Positions 9,459 through 18,222 of a stretch of 64,000 nucleotides of DNA are shown here, piece after piece. This DNA comes from Sediminibacillus halophilus. GTDB taxonomy: Bacteria > Bacillota > Bacilli > Bacillales > Amphibacillaceae. Made by a program: the position numbers and the translations under genes. The notes below the pieces were generated by a model that was not told the origin of the DNA, made no database searches, and saw only the letters and a list, made by a program, of their open reading frames with translations. Position 1 is the first letter of the stretch. Each line of letters starts with the position of its first letter. Where the stretch lies: assembly GCF_900103695.1 (NCBI RefSeq), contig NZ_FNHF01000001.1, forward strand, positions 558,001 to 622,000, read 5' to 3'.

Positions 9459-10661
9459 TTACTGCAATTGAGACCAAGACCTGCGCTGTCTTAGTGCTCT
9501 TTTGTTTTTTTCGGATTCTATTTCATCCGGTATCGTTTCTTTTGTCATCCGTTGTTCATTTGCCCGAACAGATTTTGCGATATTGTTGAGTATTCCTGTG
9601 GAAATCAACAGGATCAGCAAGGAGGAACCTCCGTAACTGACAAACGGCAATGTCACTCCGGTTATCGGTAAGAGCCCGCTAATAGCACCGAGATTAATAA
9701 ATGCCTGGATACCAATCATGGAAGAAATACCGATAGCCAATAGAGAACCAAAACTATCCCTGCATTGATTCGCGATGTACAATCCGCGAAGGACAATTGC
9801 TGCAAGCATTCCAAGGACAACAATCACGCCAAGGAAGCCTAATTCCTCAGCAATCACTGCCATGATGAAATCCGTGTGGGGTTCGGGAAGATACCCGAGC
9901 TTTTGGATACCTTGCCCAAGCCCCTGCCCCGTTATTCCCCCTGTTCCAATCGCTAAATAGGACTGAATAAGATGGAAGCCATTCAAATCAGGATCATCAA
10001 ACGGCTGATAAGCTCCAGTAAATCGGGAAATTCGTTCAGGAGTAACCATTTTGGTTGCTGCCAATCCGACAATGACGATAACAGCGCCACCCAAAAGGAA
10101 AAGATGGCGGAATTTTATACCCGAGCTGAATATTACTGTGGCAGCTATCATTAGAATAATTGCCGCAGTACCAATATCCGGCTGTTTGATAATCAACACC
10201 AATATCATTCCTGTCATGACTAGAGGCGGTAGTACTGCTTTGAAAAAATCGTCTATATACTGCTGTTTTTTAGAATATGCCGACGCCAGGTAAATGATTA
10301 GTCCAAGCTTTGCCAATTCAGCAGGCTGAAGTCTGAACGGCCCCAAAACCAGCCATGACTTAGCATTGTTTACTTCATCACCAAAAAAAAGCACAGCCAC
10401 CAACAACAGAAATATCATAATAATCATCGGCTTGATAAGCTTTTGGTAATGCCGGTATGCAAACATGCTGCAAAACAGATAAAAAACAAAGCCAAGTCCG
10501 AACCACATCAGCTGCCGAACCATGAAATAATTGCTTGGTACGTCATTTTTAATAACTGCAATTACCATACTGGCACTGTAAATCATCACAATACCGAATG
10601 CAGTCAATAGCAACGGGGTTATAAAAAGCGTGAAATCTAAATCTTTCCATTTCTGTTTCAA
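9459..10661 (-). CDS. ftsW: FtsW, SEDS peptidoglycan polymerase of cell division
   Basis: 400 residues with about ten membrane helices, SEDS family. Seen are the catalytic loop KQPDIGTA (essential Asp), the LQPAELAKLG helix and the signature GLLPITGVTLPFVSYGGSSLL. The protein polymerises lipid II into glycan strands together with a class B penicillin-binding protein at the septum. FtsW rather than RodA or SpoVE is favoured by its place next to ylaN and by a charged cytoplasmic tail of about 40 residues. Start TTG at 10661, with AGGAG eight bases upstream. Confidence 0.93.
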   Translation of the reverse strand: MKQKWKDLDFTLFITPLLLTAFGIVMIYSASMVIAVIKNDVPSNYFMVRQLMWFGLGFVFYLFCSMFAYRHYQKLIKPMIIMIFLLLVAVLFFGDEVNNAKSWLVLGPFRLQPAELAKLGLIIYLASAYSKKQQYIDDFFKAVLPPLVMTGMILVLIIKQPDIGTAAIILMIAATVIFSSGIKFRHLFLLGGAVIVIVGLAATKMVTPERISRFTGAYQPFDDPDLNGFHLIQSYLAIGTGGITGQGLGQGIQKLGYLPEPHTDFIMAVIAEELGFLGVIVVLGMLAAIVLRGLYIANQCRDSFGSLLAIGISSMIGIQAFINLGAISGLLPITGVTLPFVSYGGSSLLILLISTGILNNIAKSVRANEQRMTKETIPDEIESEKNKRALRQRRSWSQLQ

Positions 10662-10787
10662 TGTGATGACTCCTAACTATGTATTGATAATCAAATCCCT
10701 TATATCCTAGTTTCACAGTTATATAAAATATACCATAGGGTAGAATGATTATATATAGGTACAGCTGCATAGTTTTGTACGAGTAAC

Positions 10788-10822
10788 AAAAAAACCCTGC
10801 CGGATTTTGGCAAAGGTTTTCT
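10788..10822 (-). terminator. probable terminator after ylaN
   Basis: AAAACC and TGCC (10791-10801) pair with GGCA and AGGTTTT (10809-10820), with one interrupted position; a T run follows on the minus strand. It would partly separate ylaN from ftsW. Confidence 0.65.
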
Positions 10823-10850
10823 CAAAGGGACAGAATTCGGCTGTCCTTCT

Positions 10851-11132
10851 CTACGATTTTTGAGCTGCTTCATGCAACACGTTCAATTGTCTTTCGAGAT
10901 TTTCCAGCAATGCTTTGCCGTCTTCCTCGCTGACCAGTTTCAACCGGACTGCAAAATCAATTTCACGCGACAAACCAAACATTTGCGTATCTAAAACCTC
11001 TTCATATAAAGGACACTGAGGCATCGTCAGGTTATCCATTTGTACTTTAATCAATTTCAATATTTTATTTGCATCAGCCTCTAGAAGGGCATAGGCTTTA
11101 TCACGATTGCTAACAGCCACTTCAGGTATCAC
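10851..11132 (-). CDS. ylaN: YlaN family protein (iron homeostasis)
   Basis: 93 residues, all-helical, DUF1507. The sequence follows YlaN closely ([20 protein letters not shown], then [21 protein letters not shown]). YlaN is essential in B. subtilis unless iron is plentiful; recent work links it to Fur and iron supply. Start is GTG at 11132, supported by GGAGGGG spaced by about five bases. It precedes ftsW as in B. subtilis. Confidence 0.93.
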   Translation of the reverse strand: MIPEVAVSNRDKAYALLEADANKILKLIKVQMDNLTMPQCPLYEEVLDTQMFGLSREIDFAVRLKLVSEEDGKALLENLERQLNVLHEAAQKS

Positions 11133-11332
11133 AAAATCCCCTCCGTTTAACAGACTCTCTTCTATTTATATTAGCTGTTGTCCGAAAAAAATGCAAGGTA
11201 AGAACAGAAATATCTTCTTTTTCGAAATTAATTTAACTAGGGGTACAACCTCCGGAATAGATGAAATTCAACACCAAGTCTGCTATTCTTGTAAACGAAT
11301 ACTATTTTAGAGATAGAAAGGGACTGGTACAA

Positions 11333-11827
11333 ATGATTGTCCAGCTTACGGGAAAAGTACATTATCAAATCACTTTGGATCCCACTGTGTGGATTTTTGA
11401 CGATCGAAAAATAGAAATGGAAAATGCCTTTATCGATTCGACGGGCTTACTTGAGGAAGACTCAGAAGAGGCATTGAAGCGGGCTTCAACTCGCTGGGAG
11501 CGCGAAGTCACCCAGCAAAGCAGTAAGCCGCCAGTAAATAGAAGCATCAATCGATTCGAGAAAGAACAAATTTTGAAGGGAACGTATCTCATGCCCATCA
11601 AAGATTTTCTCAAAACGGCAGAAATAGAATCAGATGCAAGCCAGGCTAGACTCGTTTTAGACAGCAAGGAGGAAATTATTTCTTTACCGCTTTTAAAAGA
11701 TTCATTATTTTTATTTGCCGAAAACGGAAAACCGGTTAAAGAGAATGGTCCGGTTCATGTTTATTTTGGTGATGGCTCTAATCGTGATGAACCAATTAAA
11801 GGAGTAACCAAGATAATTATCGAATGA
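11333..11827 (+). CDS. ylaL: YlaL family protein
   Basis: About 164 residues. The frame opens at 11261, but the ATG at 11333 (MIVQLTGKVHY) is preferred because AGAAAGGGA lies nine bases upstream and the family starts here. The signature LDPTVWIFDDRKI near residue 18 is typical of YlaL-type Bacillus proteins, sometimes labelled peptidyl-prolyl isomerase without clear proof. No membrane segment or signal is seen, and a biochemical role is not known to me. It is divergent from ylaN; glutaminase ylaM, which separates them in B. subtilis, is absent. Confidence 0.75.
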   Translation: MIVQLTGKVHYQITLDPTVWIFDDRKIEMENAFIDSTGLLEEDSEEALKRASTRWEREVTQQSSKPPVNRSINRFEKEQILKGTYLMPIKDFLKTAEIESDASQARLVLDSKEEIISLPLLKDSLFLFAENGKPVKENGPVHVYFGDGSNRDEPIKGVTKIIIE

Positions 11828-12248
11828 GCGATCGAAATGAAACAAAAGAATTTCGTTTCACGCTGGCTTTTTATATCGATCAGTTGTAAGAATTGCCTCG
11901 CAACAACCTTCGTTAAAATGACGAGAGCTTATCCACCATGGATGATGTAGCACTCCTTCCGCGGACGGTAGGTGAGCCTTAACGGAATCTTGTTCTGAAA
12001 AGTCTCCCTACTCCTTCCTCACGGGGGATTCTCTTGCGCTTGTATTCTTCCTTACTAACTTTTTTTGTCTTCAACCGGTTTACTTCTGCAATTCCTCTTA
12101 AGCTTTGATAAAGTATCTGGAATGAACTCCCTTATTTTTCAGAAAACAGTTGAACCTTATAAGGTTCCAAATCATGCCGCTTTTCCTCCTTCCCGTGCAT
12201 AAACTGAGCAAGAATTGAAATGATAGGAGTAAAAGGAGGAGTGCCCTT
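11828..12248. repeat. ylaL-ylaJ gap with degenerate repeat
   Basis: No gene seen. The stretch about 11940-12050 carries CTCCTTCCGCGGACGG and later CTCCTTCCTCACGGGGGA, which look like weak halves of the GC-rich dispersed repeat found elsewhere in the window. phoH (ylaK), which occupies this place in B. subtilis, is missing. Confidence 0.45.
12196..12225 (+). promoter_or_regulatory. candidate forespore (sigma-G-like) promoter of ylaJ
   Basis: TGCATA at 12196 and AATGATA at 12219 are 17 bases apart, near the sigma-F/sigma-G pattern. YhcN/YlaJ lipoproteins are forespore products in B. subtilis, which makes the match plausible but unproven. Confidence 0.4.
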
Positions 12249-12854
12249 ATGTTTACACGAGTTATTTTCCTGTGTGCAAGTGTTTTATCGTTGGGACTGT
12301 TTTTGATTGGCTGTCAACAGGAAGAAAGCTTGCCTGATCAACAGAACCAGGATCCGACCATTCAAGTGGAAAACTCTGATCCCGGAGACGGACAGCAAAA
12401 AAACTACACGAATCAAGAAATAGCAGATCACTTAGCAAGATTGGCTGCTGATGTCCCAAACGTAAATGATGCATCCTCAGTAGTAGCTGGTCCCTATGCA
12501 GTAGTCGGAATAGATGTAGACAAGGATTTAGATCGTTCGCGTGTTAGTACCATTAAATACTCCGTGGCAGAAGCGCTCCATCACGATCCATACGGAAAAA
12601 CAGCAGTTGTCATAGCAGATGCCGATGGAATGGAACGAATCAGGCACATGGCTGACAAAATTCAACAGGGCCATCCTGTCCAAGGTTTTGTCGATGAGCT
12701 CTCCGCAGTAGTCGGCAGGTATATGCCAGAAATCCCTATCAATGATGATCAGCCTGAAGAACCTGATCAAAACAAAGAAGTAATACCAGAAAATGACCAG
12801 CAGGAATTAGACGATATCGAGAATGACCAGTCTAATCAACAAAAAAATCAATAA
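12249..12854 (+). CDS. ylaJ: YhcN/YlaJ family sporulation lipoprotein
   Basis: 201 residues. A signal peptide ends in the lipobox LIGC (Cys about 22). A polar linker follows, then the YhcN/YlaJ domain (about residues 55-150; NYTNQEIADHLARLAADVPNVNDASSVVAG), then an acidic, glutamine-rich tail. YhcN-type lipoproteins sit at the inner spore membrane and affect germination or outgrowth. Strong AAAGGAGGAG ribosome site. A long acidic tail is typical of salt-tolerant species. Confidence 0.88.
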   Translation: MFTRVIFLCASVLSLGLFLIGCQQEESLPDQQNQDPTIQVENSDPGDGQQKNYTNQEIADHLARLAADVPNVNDASSVVAGPYAVVGIDVDKDLDRSRVSTIKYSVAEALHHDPYGKTAVVIADADGMERIRHMADKIQQGHPVQGFVDELSAVVGRYMPEIPINDDQPEEPDQNKEVIPENDQQELDDIENDQSNQQKNQ

Positions 12855-12865
12855 TGATTATCGAA

Positions 12866-12908
12866 ACGAGGTTTATCATCTAGCATCTGGAGGATAAACC
12901 TCTTTTTT
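12866..12908 (+). terminator. terminator after ylaJ
   Basis: GAGGTTTATC (12868-12877) pairs with GATAAACCTC (12893-12902), followed by six T. Confidence 0.88.
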
Positions 12909-13016
12909 ACGCGCACGTCTTTTTCTGTTTAGCCAGTTTATTCGGAAAAAGGATTAGATGTATGTCCCTCGCCTATGTTACAATGGGAGAAAGAATTACC
13001 GTGAGGTGATAATAGT

Positions 13017-13220
13017 ATGAAAGTAAAATGTGTCTTATGTGACATCATTGAAAATATAGACAGCAACTGTTTGCAGGCAAAAAGGTTGCGCAACCGCCGA
13101 ATTCATATGTATATTTGTAAAACTTGCTACGACAGAGTGGAAAAGAACACAAATAAGCGACATGCCACGGGAAATTTCAAGTTATACAAAGAGAAGAAGA
13201 AAAAAAACAGCCTGATATAA
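13017..13220 (+). CDS. ylaI: YlaI family small zinc-ribbon-like protein
   Basis: 67 residues with two CxxC pairs (CVLC at 5-8 and CKTC at 34-37) separated by a basic stretch, the form of a small zinc ribbon; lysine-rich tail. Matches the YlaI/DUF2197 family of Bacillus, whose function is unknown. Clear GAGGTGATAATAGT site before ATG. Converges with ylaH over a shared terminator, a reversal from B. subtilis, where ylaH and ylaI run together. Confidence 0.85.
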   Translation: MKVKCVLCDIIENIDSNCLQAKRLRNRRIHMYICKTCYDRVEKNTNKRHATGNFKLYKEKKKKNSLI

Positions 13221-13222
13221 TA

Positions 13223-13277
13223 CAAAAAAGAAGGGAAGAACCGCTCCAATGGCAGCAGGTTCGTCCCTTCTTTTTTT
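13223..13277. terminator. bidirectional terminator between ylaI and ylaH
   Basis: AAAAAAGAAGGGA and GAACC pair with GGTTC and TCCCTTCTTTTTTT around a loop of about 15 bases; A and T runs on both sides. Confidence 0.88.
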
Positions 13278-13626
13278 AATTGTTTTCCATTTGATTATTC
13301 CTTCGTTTTCGGTCTTGAGCCAGCCGGAAACGATAAATCCCAAGTACCAATGCTATAATGACCAGACACTCTGCCATCGGAAGTTTAAGACCGAGCATCG
13401 CAATGATAAAAGCTCCGATAAATAAAAAGATATAGACAATCAAGGATTTGAGCAATGGAAGTTTTCTTGCAAATCCCAATTTATAACATATCGCCAGCAG
13501 GATGCCAATCGTCAAATACAACAAAAGAAAACCAACAAGGAGATCGCCATTTGCCGCTGTGTTAAACAGAAAATCGACAATAGGCAAGTTATTTCCTATA
13601 TCGATTGCTTCATTTGTTTCCTCCAC
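13276..13626 (-). CDS. ylaH: YlaH-like membrane protein
   Basis: About 116 residues with three to four membrane helices and a basic C-terminus (RFRLAQDRKRRNNQ). Matches the YlaH-like family by size, by the LPLLKSLIVYIFLFIGAFII helix and by neighbourhood. The frame opens at 13668, but GTG at 13626 is preferred because AAGGAG lies nine bases upstream. Function unknown. Confidence 0.8.
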   Translation of the reverse strand: MEETNEAIDIGNNLPIVDFLFNTAANGDLLVGFLLLYLTIGILLAICYKLGFARKLPLLKSLIVYIFLFIGAFIIAMLGLKLPMAECLVIIALVLGIYRFRLAQDRKRRNNQMENN

Positions 13627-13765
13627 CTTTTTCACTCCTTCTTTCCGAATCAATTCGTTATCTATCATACTAGAACATCATTCGCTGTGCTAGCACAAGA
13701 AAAGATTATTTTCAATTACAGGAAATTCCGTTATACTGAATAGTAGAAGATTAGGGGTGAAAGTC

Positions 13766-13945
13766 ATGAAAAAGATACAGTTACCGATGCTGCTGTTGGC
13801 TGTGTTGGTTATAGCAAGTTTCGTAGCAGCGGGGGTTGCTATCGGGTTCCGAAACTATTTGTGGATGGTTTTGTTTATTCTGGCAGGCTTTCTGTTGATG
13901 GGACTCGGGCTGGCGAGAAAACGGAGCAGGCAGACGTTTTCCTGA
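13766..13945 (+). CDS. ylaF: YlaF family (DUF5325) small membrane protein
   Basis: 59 residues: two membrane helices with a short turn (RNYLW) and a basic tail, DUF5325/YlaF form. A GTG at 13757 is in frame, but it lies inside the AGGGGTGA ribosome site, so the ATG at 13766 is the start. In B. subtilis typA/bipA lies between ylaF and ylaH; it is absent here. Confidence 0.8.
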   Translation: MKKIQLPMLLLAVLVIASFVAAGVAIGFRNYLWMVLFILAGFLLMGLGLARKRSRQTFS

Positions 13946-14278
13946 CTCAAGTAACCATACTCAAAGAGGAAAATTCCGTTAGGAACGGATAAAAAGAAAT
14001 CATCAGCATATGGTAGATTGCTGATGATTTTTTATGCTTTTGGGAACGTTTCATAGAAAAAACTTACCTTACAAAAATTTTCAAGAGCAAAGGAGTAATA
14101 ATATGTCGTTCGATTTCCTTGATTAACAGGGTCCCGGTTCTTAATGCAGTAGAACTTCTGCATAAGTGGTAAAGCGGATGCTCCTGTAGAGTGAGTAGAG
14201 TATGCGTAATGAAAATATTCTTCGTCTCCTTAATCTAAGGACAGCTTAAGCTTATTCACGTAGGAGCAGCCCACGAGG
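13946..14278. other. gap after ylaF: terminator and possible repeat remnant
   Basis: A terminator sits at 13996-14033 (AAATCATCAGCA pairs with TGCTGATGATTT, then T residues). The rest, to 14278, has no convincing gene; GCTCCTGTAGAGTGAG near 14178 may be a worn copy of the dispersed repeat. Confidence 0.5.
13996..14033 (+). terminator. terminator after ylaF
   Basis: 12-bp stem 13998-14009 with 14019-14030, followed by a T run. Confidence 0.85.
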
Positions 14279-15082
14279 TCATTTTAGCTCGATATATTCC
14301 TCCACTAATTTCTGTTGGATGTCCGTATTGCAGGATAGAAGGGTGTTTTGTTCCAGTATATTGATTGGACTACCATCAGCTCTTGTTGTCAGCCCGCCAA
14401 CTTCATTGACTAAAACCATTCCACCGGCAATATCCCATGGCGCTAGTTTCATGGTCAAGTAACAGTCAGCTATCCCTTCGGCCACATAGGCAAGTTCCAG
14501 TGCTGCGGAACCATAAGACCTCGTTCCTCTGACTTTTTTAACGAGCGACTGTATTTTGGTTTCTTCTATTTTATGATTAGGGCATGTCCAAAAATTATTA
14601 AGAATTATAATCGCTTCTTCTAGTGGAAGTTCACGCTTTAACTGTGGAAGTTTTTTTTCATTCCTGTATGCCCCTTCTCCTCGCTGTGCGGCATAAAGCA
14701 CATCATCCATTACATTGTAAATCAAGCCGATTTCTCCAATCCCGTCTTGGTAAATTCCAATGGAAATGGCAAAATTCCTTTTTTGATGGACAAAATTCAT
14801 TGTTCCATCAATAGGATCGATTATCCAGATGACCCCTTTATCACTATCTAGATTGTCTCCAAAACCTTCCTCGCTAAGTATAGAATGACCAGGGAATTCC
14901 CTTCTGATTTTCTCTGTGAAAAAACGCTCCGTCTCCTGGTCCATATGTGTTACTAAATCATTTGAATTGGATTTCGTATCAATCCTTAACGGTTCATCTA
15001 TCGCTGTCCGTATCTTTTCTCCTGCTTCAAGTACCCACTGTTTTGCCGTGTCAAATAACTTTTGTCTATCTTCTTGCTTCAT
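14279..15082 (-). CDS. yktC: inositol monophosphatase family protein (YktC/SuhB)
   Basis: 267 residues. The metal-binding motifs of the inositol monophosphatase family are present: the LSEEGFG glutamates (about 70), DPIDGTMNF (about 89) and WDIAGG (about 213). It hydrolyses inositol-1-phosphate or related sugar phosphates with Mg2+; B. subtilis YktC also acts on phosphorylated intermediates such as NADP in some relatives, so the substrate is not certain. The frame opens at 15142 but the ATG at 15082 has AAAGGTG six to eight bases upstream and matches YktC length. Confidence 0.9.
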   Translation of the reverse strand: MKQEDRQKLFDTAKQWVLEAGEKIRTAIDEPLRIDTKSNSNDLVTHMDQETERFFTEKIRREFPGHSILSEEGFGDNLDSDKGVIWIIDPIDGTMNFVHQKRNFAISIGIYQDGIGEIGLIYNVMDDVLYAAQRGEGAYRNEKKLPQLKRELPLEEAIIILNNFWTCPNHKIEETKIQSLVKKVRGTRSYGSAALELAYVAEGIADCYLTMKLAPWDIAGGMVLVNEVGGLTTRADGSPINILEQNTLLSCNTDIQQKLVEEYIELK

Positions 15083-15462
15083 AACTAACACACCTTTTTT
15101 CATATTTACCCTATGCTGCCTAAGGGCCGGGGATGTCCACACCGTATATATTCCTTTATTCTAAAGAAAAAAACACCGAATTGCCAGAGTAATCCACTGT
15201 CTTTCTCGACCTCCAAACAAGCGAATGCTTCAATCTATTTTACGCTTTCCTAAGGGTATAGCTTCCCACCATTTATTCTAAAAGATAAAAGTCTACCACA
15301 CCTCCTAAGCATCCGTTCCTTTATCTTTTACCGGAATAAAACAAGAGGAAAACCAAACTGATTTCCTGCTTGAAAAGCAAAAATTTATCTCAGGGTATCT
15401 TGATGGACAAAAAACAATCTAAAAAATCCCTATAAAAAAGAACGAGCATAAGCTCATTCCTT
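15083..15462. other. gap between yktC and ykzI-like gene
   Basis: 380 bases of A/T-rich sequence. Apart from the terminator of the next gene at 15432-15460 I see no gene, RNA or clear repeat. Confidence 0.4.
15432..15460 (-). terminator. terminator after ykzI-like gene
   Basis: GAACGAGC (15440-15447) pairs with GCTCATTC (15452-15459), with one G-T pair and a T run on the minus strand. Confidence 0.7.
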
Positions 15463-15648
15463 TTAAGACAGCGCCAGCATTTCCCGGCGTAATTCATTCA
15501 ATCGTTGTTTGGAAATTTCCATTGCTCTCTGGTCATTATCTTTCATCGCGTCGTACAAGGTAATTAGTTCATAATCGATTTCCAATTTTATTACCGGGAG
15601 CTTTTCTTCAGCCTCTCGCTTTTTAATTGCTTCCATTACGTATTTCAT
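15463..15648 (-). CDS. small helical protein, possibly YkzI
   Basis: 61 residues, charged and helical, no membrane segment (EAIKKREAEEKLPVIKLEID, then a QRAMEISKQRLNELRREM helix). It has a plausible GGAAGGGGATAAA ribosome site and its own terminator. In B. subtilis a small gene named ykzI lies near yktB and yktC, so position favours that call, but I cannot confirm identity from sequence memory. Function unknown. Confidence 0.65.
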   Translation of the reverse strand: MKYVMEAIKKREAEEKLPVIKLEIDYELITLYDAMKDNDQRAMEISKQRLNELRREMLALS

Positions 15649-15826
15649 TTTATCCCCTTCCCTTTGATTATTTATGGTCGTTTTTTATCCTGCTATTCAT
15701 CTTTTACGTTTTGTTAATTTTTTATTACCCCTCTGACCATCCCGTTAAACACAGGCTGTTCCGTTTGTTCTGCCTGATTCCTATGGTAAAATAAATATAG
15801 CAATATAATGGAAGGAAGAGCTAAAC

Positions 15827-16453
15827 ATGGATTTTAACGGTTTTACGAATGAGGATTTTGCTACTTTTGATATCGAAGGATTGGATGCCAGAATGGAAGC
15901 GATAAGAGAACGCATCCAACCAAAGTTTCAACTTATCGGAAATGAGTTGACTGAGCATCTCGCCGCACAACTAGGGAACGAAATGTTCTTACATATAGCG
16001 CAACATGCCCGAAGATCTGTCAATCCACCAGCAGATACCTGGCTGGCTGTAGCCGCTAACAAAAGAGGATATAAGAAACACCCGCATTTTCAAGTTGGGT
16101 TGTTTGATGATCATGTGTTTATATGGTTGGCACTTATTTATGAGCTTCCAGAAAAACAGGCGATAGCCAAAAGACTCCTGAGCAACTACGATGCTTTGAA
16201 ACAGCTCCCAGAAGATTTTGTAGTCTCTCTTGACCACACCAAGAAGTCGGCAATGCCGATTTCCGATCTAAGTGAGGAAAATCTCATTAGATTCAGGGAT
16301 GTGAAAAAGGCTGAATTTCTAGTTGGGAAACATATAAATCCTGCCAGTTCAACAGCTAAAGATGGGGATGAATTCATGAATGAAGTAAAACAGACCTGCG
16401 AAACCCTCTTGCCTTTTTATAGGGTTGCTATTTCATCATCCGAAATAGAGTGA
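15827..16453 (+). CDS. yktB: YktB (UPF0637, DUF1054) protein
   Basis: 208 residues, soluble. Matches the UPF0637 family: FTNEDFATFDIEGLDARMEA at the N-terminus, ARRSVNPPADTWLA, KRGYKKHPHFQVGLFDDHVF, and FYRVA near the end. No catalytic motif is known and the role is uncharacterised. ATG with a GGAAGGAAG site. It sits between yktC and yktA, as in B. subtilis, on the opposite strand from both, and is followed by a copy of the dispersed terminator repeat. Confidence 0.9.
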   Translation: MDFNGFTNEDFATFDIEGLDARMEAIRERIQPKFQLIGNELTEHLAAQLGNEMFLHIAQHARRSVNPPADTWLAVAANKRGYKKHPHFQVGLFDDHVFIWLALIYELPEKQAIAKRLLSNYDALKQLPEDFVVSLDHTKKSAMPISDLSEENLIRFRDVKKAEFLVGKHINPASSTAKDGDEFMNEVKQTCETLLPFYRVAISSSEIE

Positions 16454-16516
16454 GCAAAGGGCGTTTTACGTAATGATAGTTATCTATGGTGAGTTACAAA
16501 AGAGAAAACAAAGAAA

Positions 16517-16581
16517 CTGGGACGACAAAAGCATCGTAACCAAGATAAAAACCGAACGATTCCAATTCGTTCGGTTTTTTT
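16517..16581 (+). repeat. dispersed terminator-like repeat, copy A
   Basis: Leader CTGGGACGACAAAAG, then CCAAG, then a hairpin whose arms are AAACCGAACGA and TCGTTCGGTTT, ending in a T run. It lies about 65 bases past the yktB stop in the same orientation and can act as its terminator. It lacks the inner TTCGAA stem of copies B, C and D. Confidence 0.75.
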
Positions 16582-16900
16582 GATTAGACAAAAGTAAACC
16601 GTTCTACCCTTCTTATTTGAATCATGCGACGTTCTACTCCTGCAAGAAACTTCGTTTTCCCCCGGCACGGCTTCGACTTCCTCAGAAAGTACCAACCACT
16701 TTCTTGCGGAGTTTACATCTGTATAAGTCTCCGTATCTTGCCTTCGCTACATTTTCAAGGTCTGATTTCCACATGCTAAAGAAATGGAATTTACAAATCA
16801 TAAGAACAAAGCGAATTGGATTGGCATTTTGAATTCGTACGATTTTTAGTTTGGTGGCCAAACTTTTGTCCCGGCCACTTTGTTTATACATTTATGTAAT
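16582..16900. repeat. gap between yktB and yktA, repeat-rich
   Basis: About 16620-16720 holds CTCCTGCAAGAAACTTCG, CCCCGGCACGGCTTC and TTTCTTGCGGAGT, a worn copy of the GC-rich repeat. At 16852-16878 a CTTTTGTCCCGGCCA stretch is the reverse complement of the leader of the terminator-like repeat, so a fragment lies in opposite orientation to copy A. No gene is credible here. Confidence 0.5.
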
Positions 16901-17170
16901 TTACATTTTTATCTTTTCTCCAGTGCTGACTTCTTTCGCTTTTTTAACGGTCCGGTAGCAAGAGTAACCAGATTCCTTTTCGAATTTTCCGCAAAGCTGT
17001 TTTTCTTCGCTTTTCGAAGGAACAATTTGTTTAAACCGAGTATATGCCAACATCAAATCATCACGTTTCACACCGCTCTCATAAGCCTGCTCCACCAAGG
17101 AATAAAAATTCACCACATCGATGATTTCCTGCTTTGTCCAGGTCTCTTCAATCGGGTAGCTATAGTTCAC
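16901..17170 (-). CDS. yktA: YktA, UPF0223 family
   Basis: 89 residues; the UPF0223 pattern is clear (NYSYPIEETWTKQEIIDVVNF, then IVPSKSEEK and GYSCYRTVKKAK). Small helical protein of unknown function. The frame opens further upstream, but GTG at 17170 is the start: AAAGGAGGA lies six bases before it, and its GTGA overlaps the stop of the nitronate monooxygenase-like gene by four bases, showing translational coupling. Confidence 0.9.
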   Translation of the reverse strand: MNYSYPIEETWTKQEIIDVVNFYSLVEQAYESGVKRDDLMLAYTRFKQIVPSKSEEKQLCGKFEKESGYSCYRTVKKAKEVSTGEKIKM

Positions 17171-18144
17171 AGACTTTCCTCCTTTCCTGCACTCCAAGCT
17201 CTTCGGATATCGGCCGCCTCACTGATCGTTCTATTGATTAATTCTTCCACGCTGGGAATATCGCTTATTCTTGCCGAAATTTGGCCACCCCATCCAAATC
17301 CGTTTGAAATCTCTCCTTCGTAAATGAAGCGTTTGTTTGCTTCCCCGCTTATATAAGGCTGTAAAACTTCATACCCGGGTCCATCTTGCTCCAATTCTAT
17401 TATTTTTTCGGTCCATTTATTGCGCAGTGCTCTAGCGGGAGCACCAAGTGATCGCTTGATTACCAAAGTATCACGATCTTCTGCGTCTAAAAGGGCCTGT
17501 TTATACGCGGGATGGGCATGAATACATTCCTTGGTGGCGATAAATCTTGTCCCCATTTCCACCGCTTCTGCGCCCAAAGCCAGAGCAGCCATCATCCCTT
17601 TTCCGTCACCGATACCGCCAGAAGCAATTACTGGAATGGATACAGCTTCTACTACTTGGGGCGTCAAAACAAACGTACCTGTGTCTTGCCTTCCGATATG
17701 TCCTCCACCTTCCTGCCCTACCACAATGACAGCATCGGCTCCTAACTGCTCTGCTTTTTGTGCTTGCCGTTTGGCGGCTACAAGCACCACTGTTTTAATC
17801 CCTGTTCCCCTTGTCATCATTAGGACTGGTTCAGGATTCCCTCCTGTTACTGTTATAACAGGAACCTTCTCATTGATTGCTGTTTGTACCATCCCTTGAA
17901 AGGGACGGCGCTGCTGTCCAATGGAAAAATTGACACCAAATGGTTTGCCTGTCTTTTCCCTCACTTTTACTATTTCCTGCTGCAATTGTTTTTCAGTTGT
18001 TAGGCTCATTGCCGTTATTTGCCCTAGGCCACCTGCCTCGGATACAGCCACGGCCAGGTCTGCATAGGCCAAATAGGCAAGCCCTCCCTGAATGATCGGA
18101 TAATCAATTCCTAATAACTCCGTTACCCGGGTATTCCATTTCAT
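17167..18144 (-). CDS. nitronate monooxygenase family flavoprotein
   Basis: 325 residues, FMN-binding TIM barrel of the NPD / 2-nitropropane dioxygenase family. Seen are PIIQGGLAYLA at the N-terminus, AGGLGQITAMS, GADAVIVVGQEGGGHIGR with the catalytic His region, and the phosphate-binding IPVIASGGIGDGKGM and GAEAVEMGTRF loops. Likely oxidises alkyl nitronates; FabK-type enoyl reductases share the fold and cannot be excluded, but the GQEGGGHIGR pattern favours NMO. ATG with a GGGGGG-type site. Coupled to yktA. Confidence 0.85.
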   Translation of the reverse strand: MKWNTRVTELLGIDYPIIQGGLAYLAYADLAVAVSEAGGLGQITAMSLTTEKQLQQEIVKVREKTGKPFGVNFSIGQQRRPFQGMVQTAINEKVPVITVTGGNPEPVLMMTRGTGIKTVVLVAAKRQAQKAEQLGADAVIVVGQEGGGHIGRQDTGTFVLTPQVVEAVSIPVIASGGIGDGKGMMAALALGAEAVEMGTRFIATKECIHAHPAYKQALLDAEDRDTLVIKRSLGAPARALRNKWTEKIIELEQDGPGYEVLQPYISGEANKRFIYEGEISNGFGWGGQISARISDIPSVEELINRTISEAADIRRAWSAGKEESL

Positions 18145-18222
18145 TCTATCCCCCCTCTTTCTCTTTATCCTATCATGTCGTTCCCTCTTTTTCTAAAAGT
18201 AGCGATTCTTCGTTTGTTTTGC

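Noticed and set aside
14103-14126. 7-codon frame MSFDFLD behind AAAGGAG
   Set aside because: Too short to support as a gene; initiation signal alone can arise by chance.
16682-16891. 69-codon frame between yktB and yktA
   Set aside because: Lies across repeat fragments; no initiation signal.
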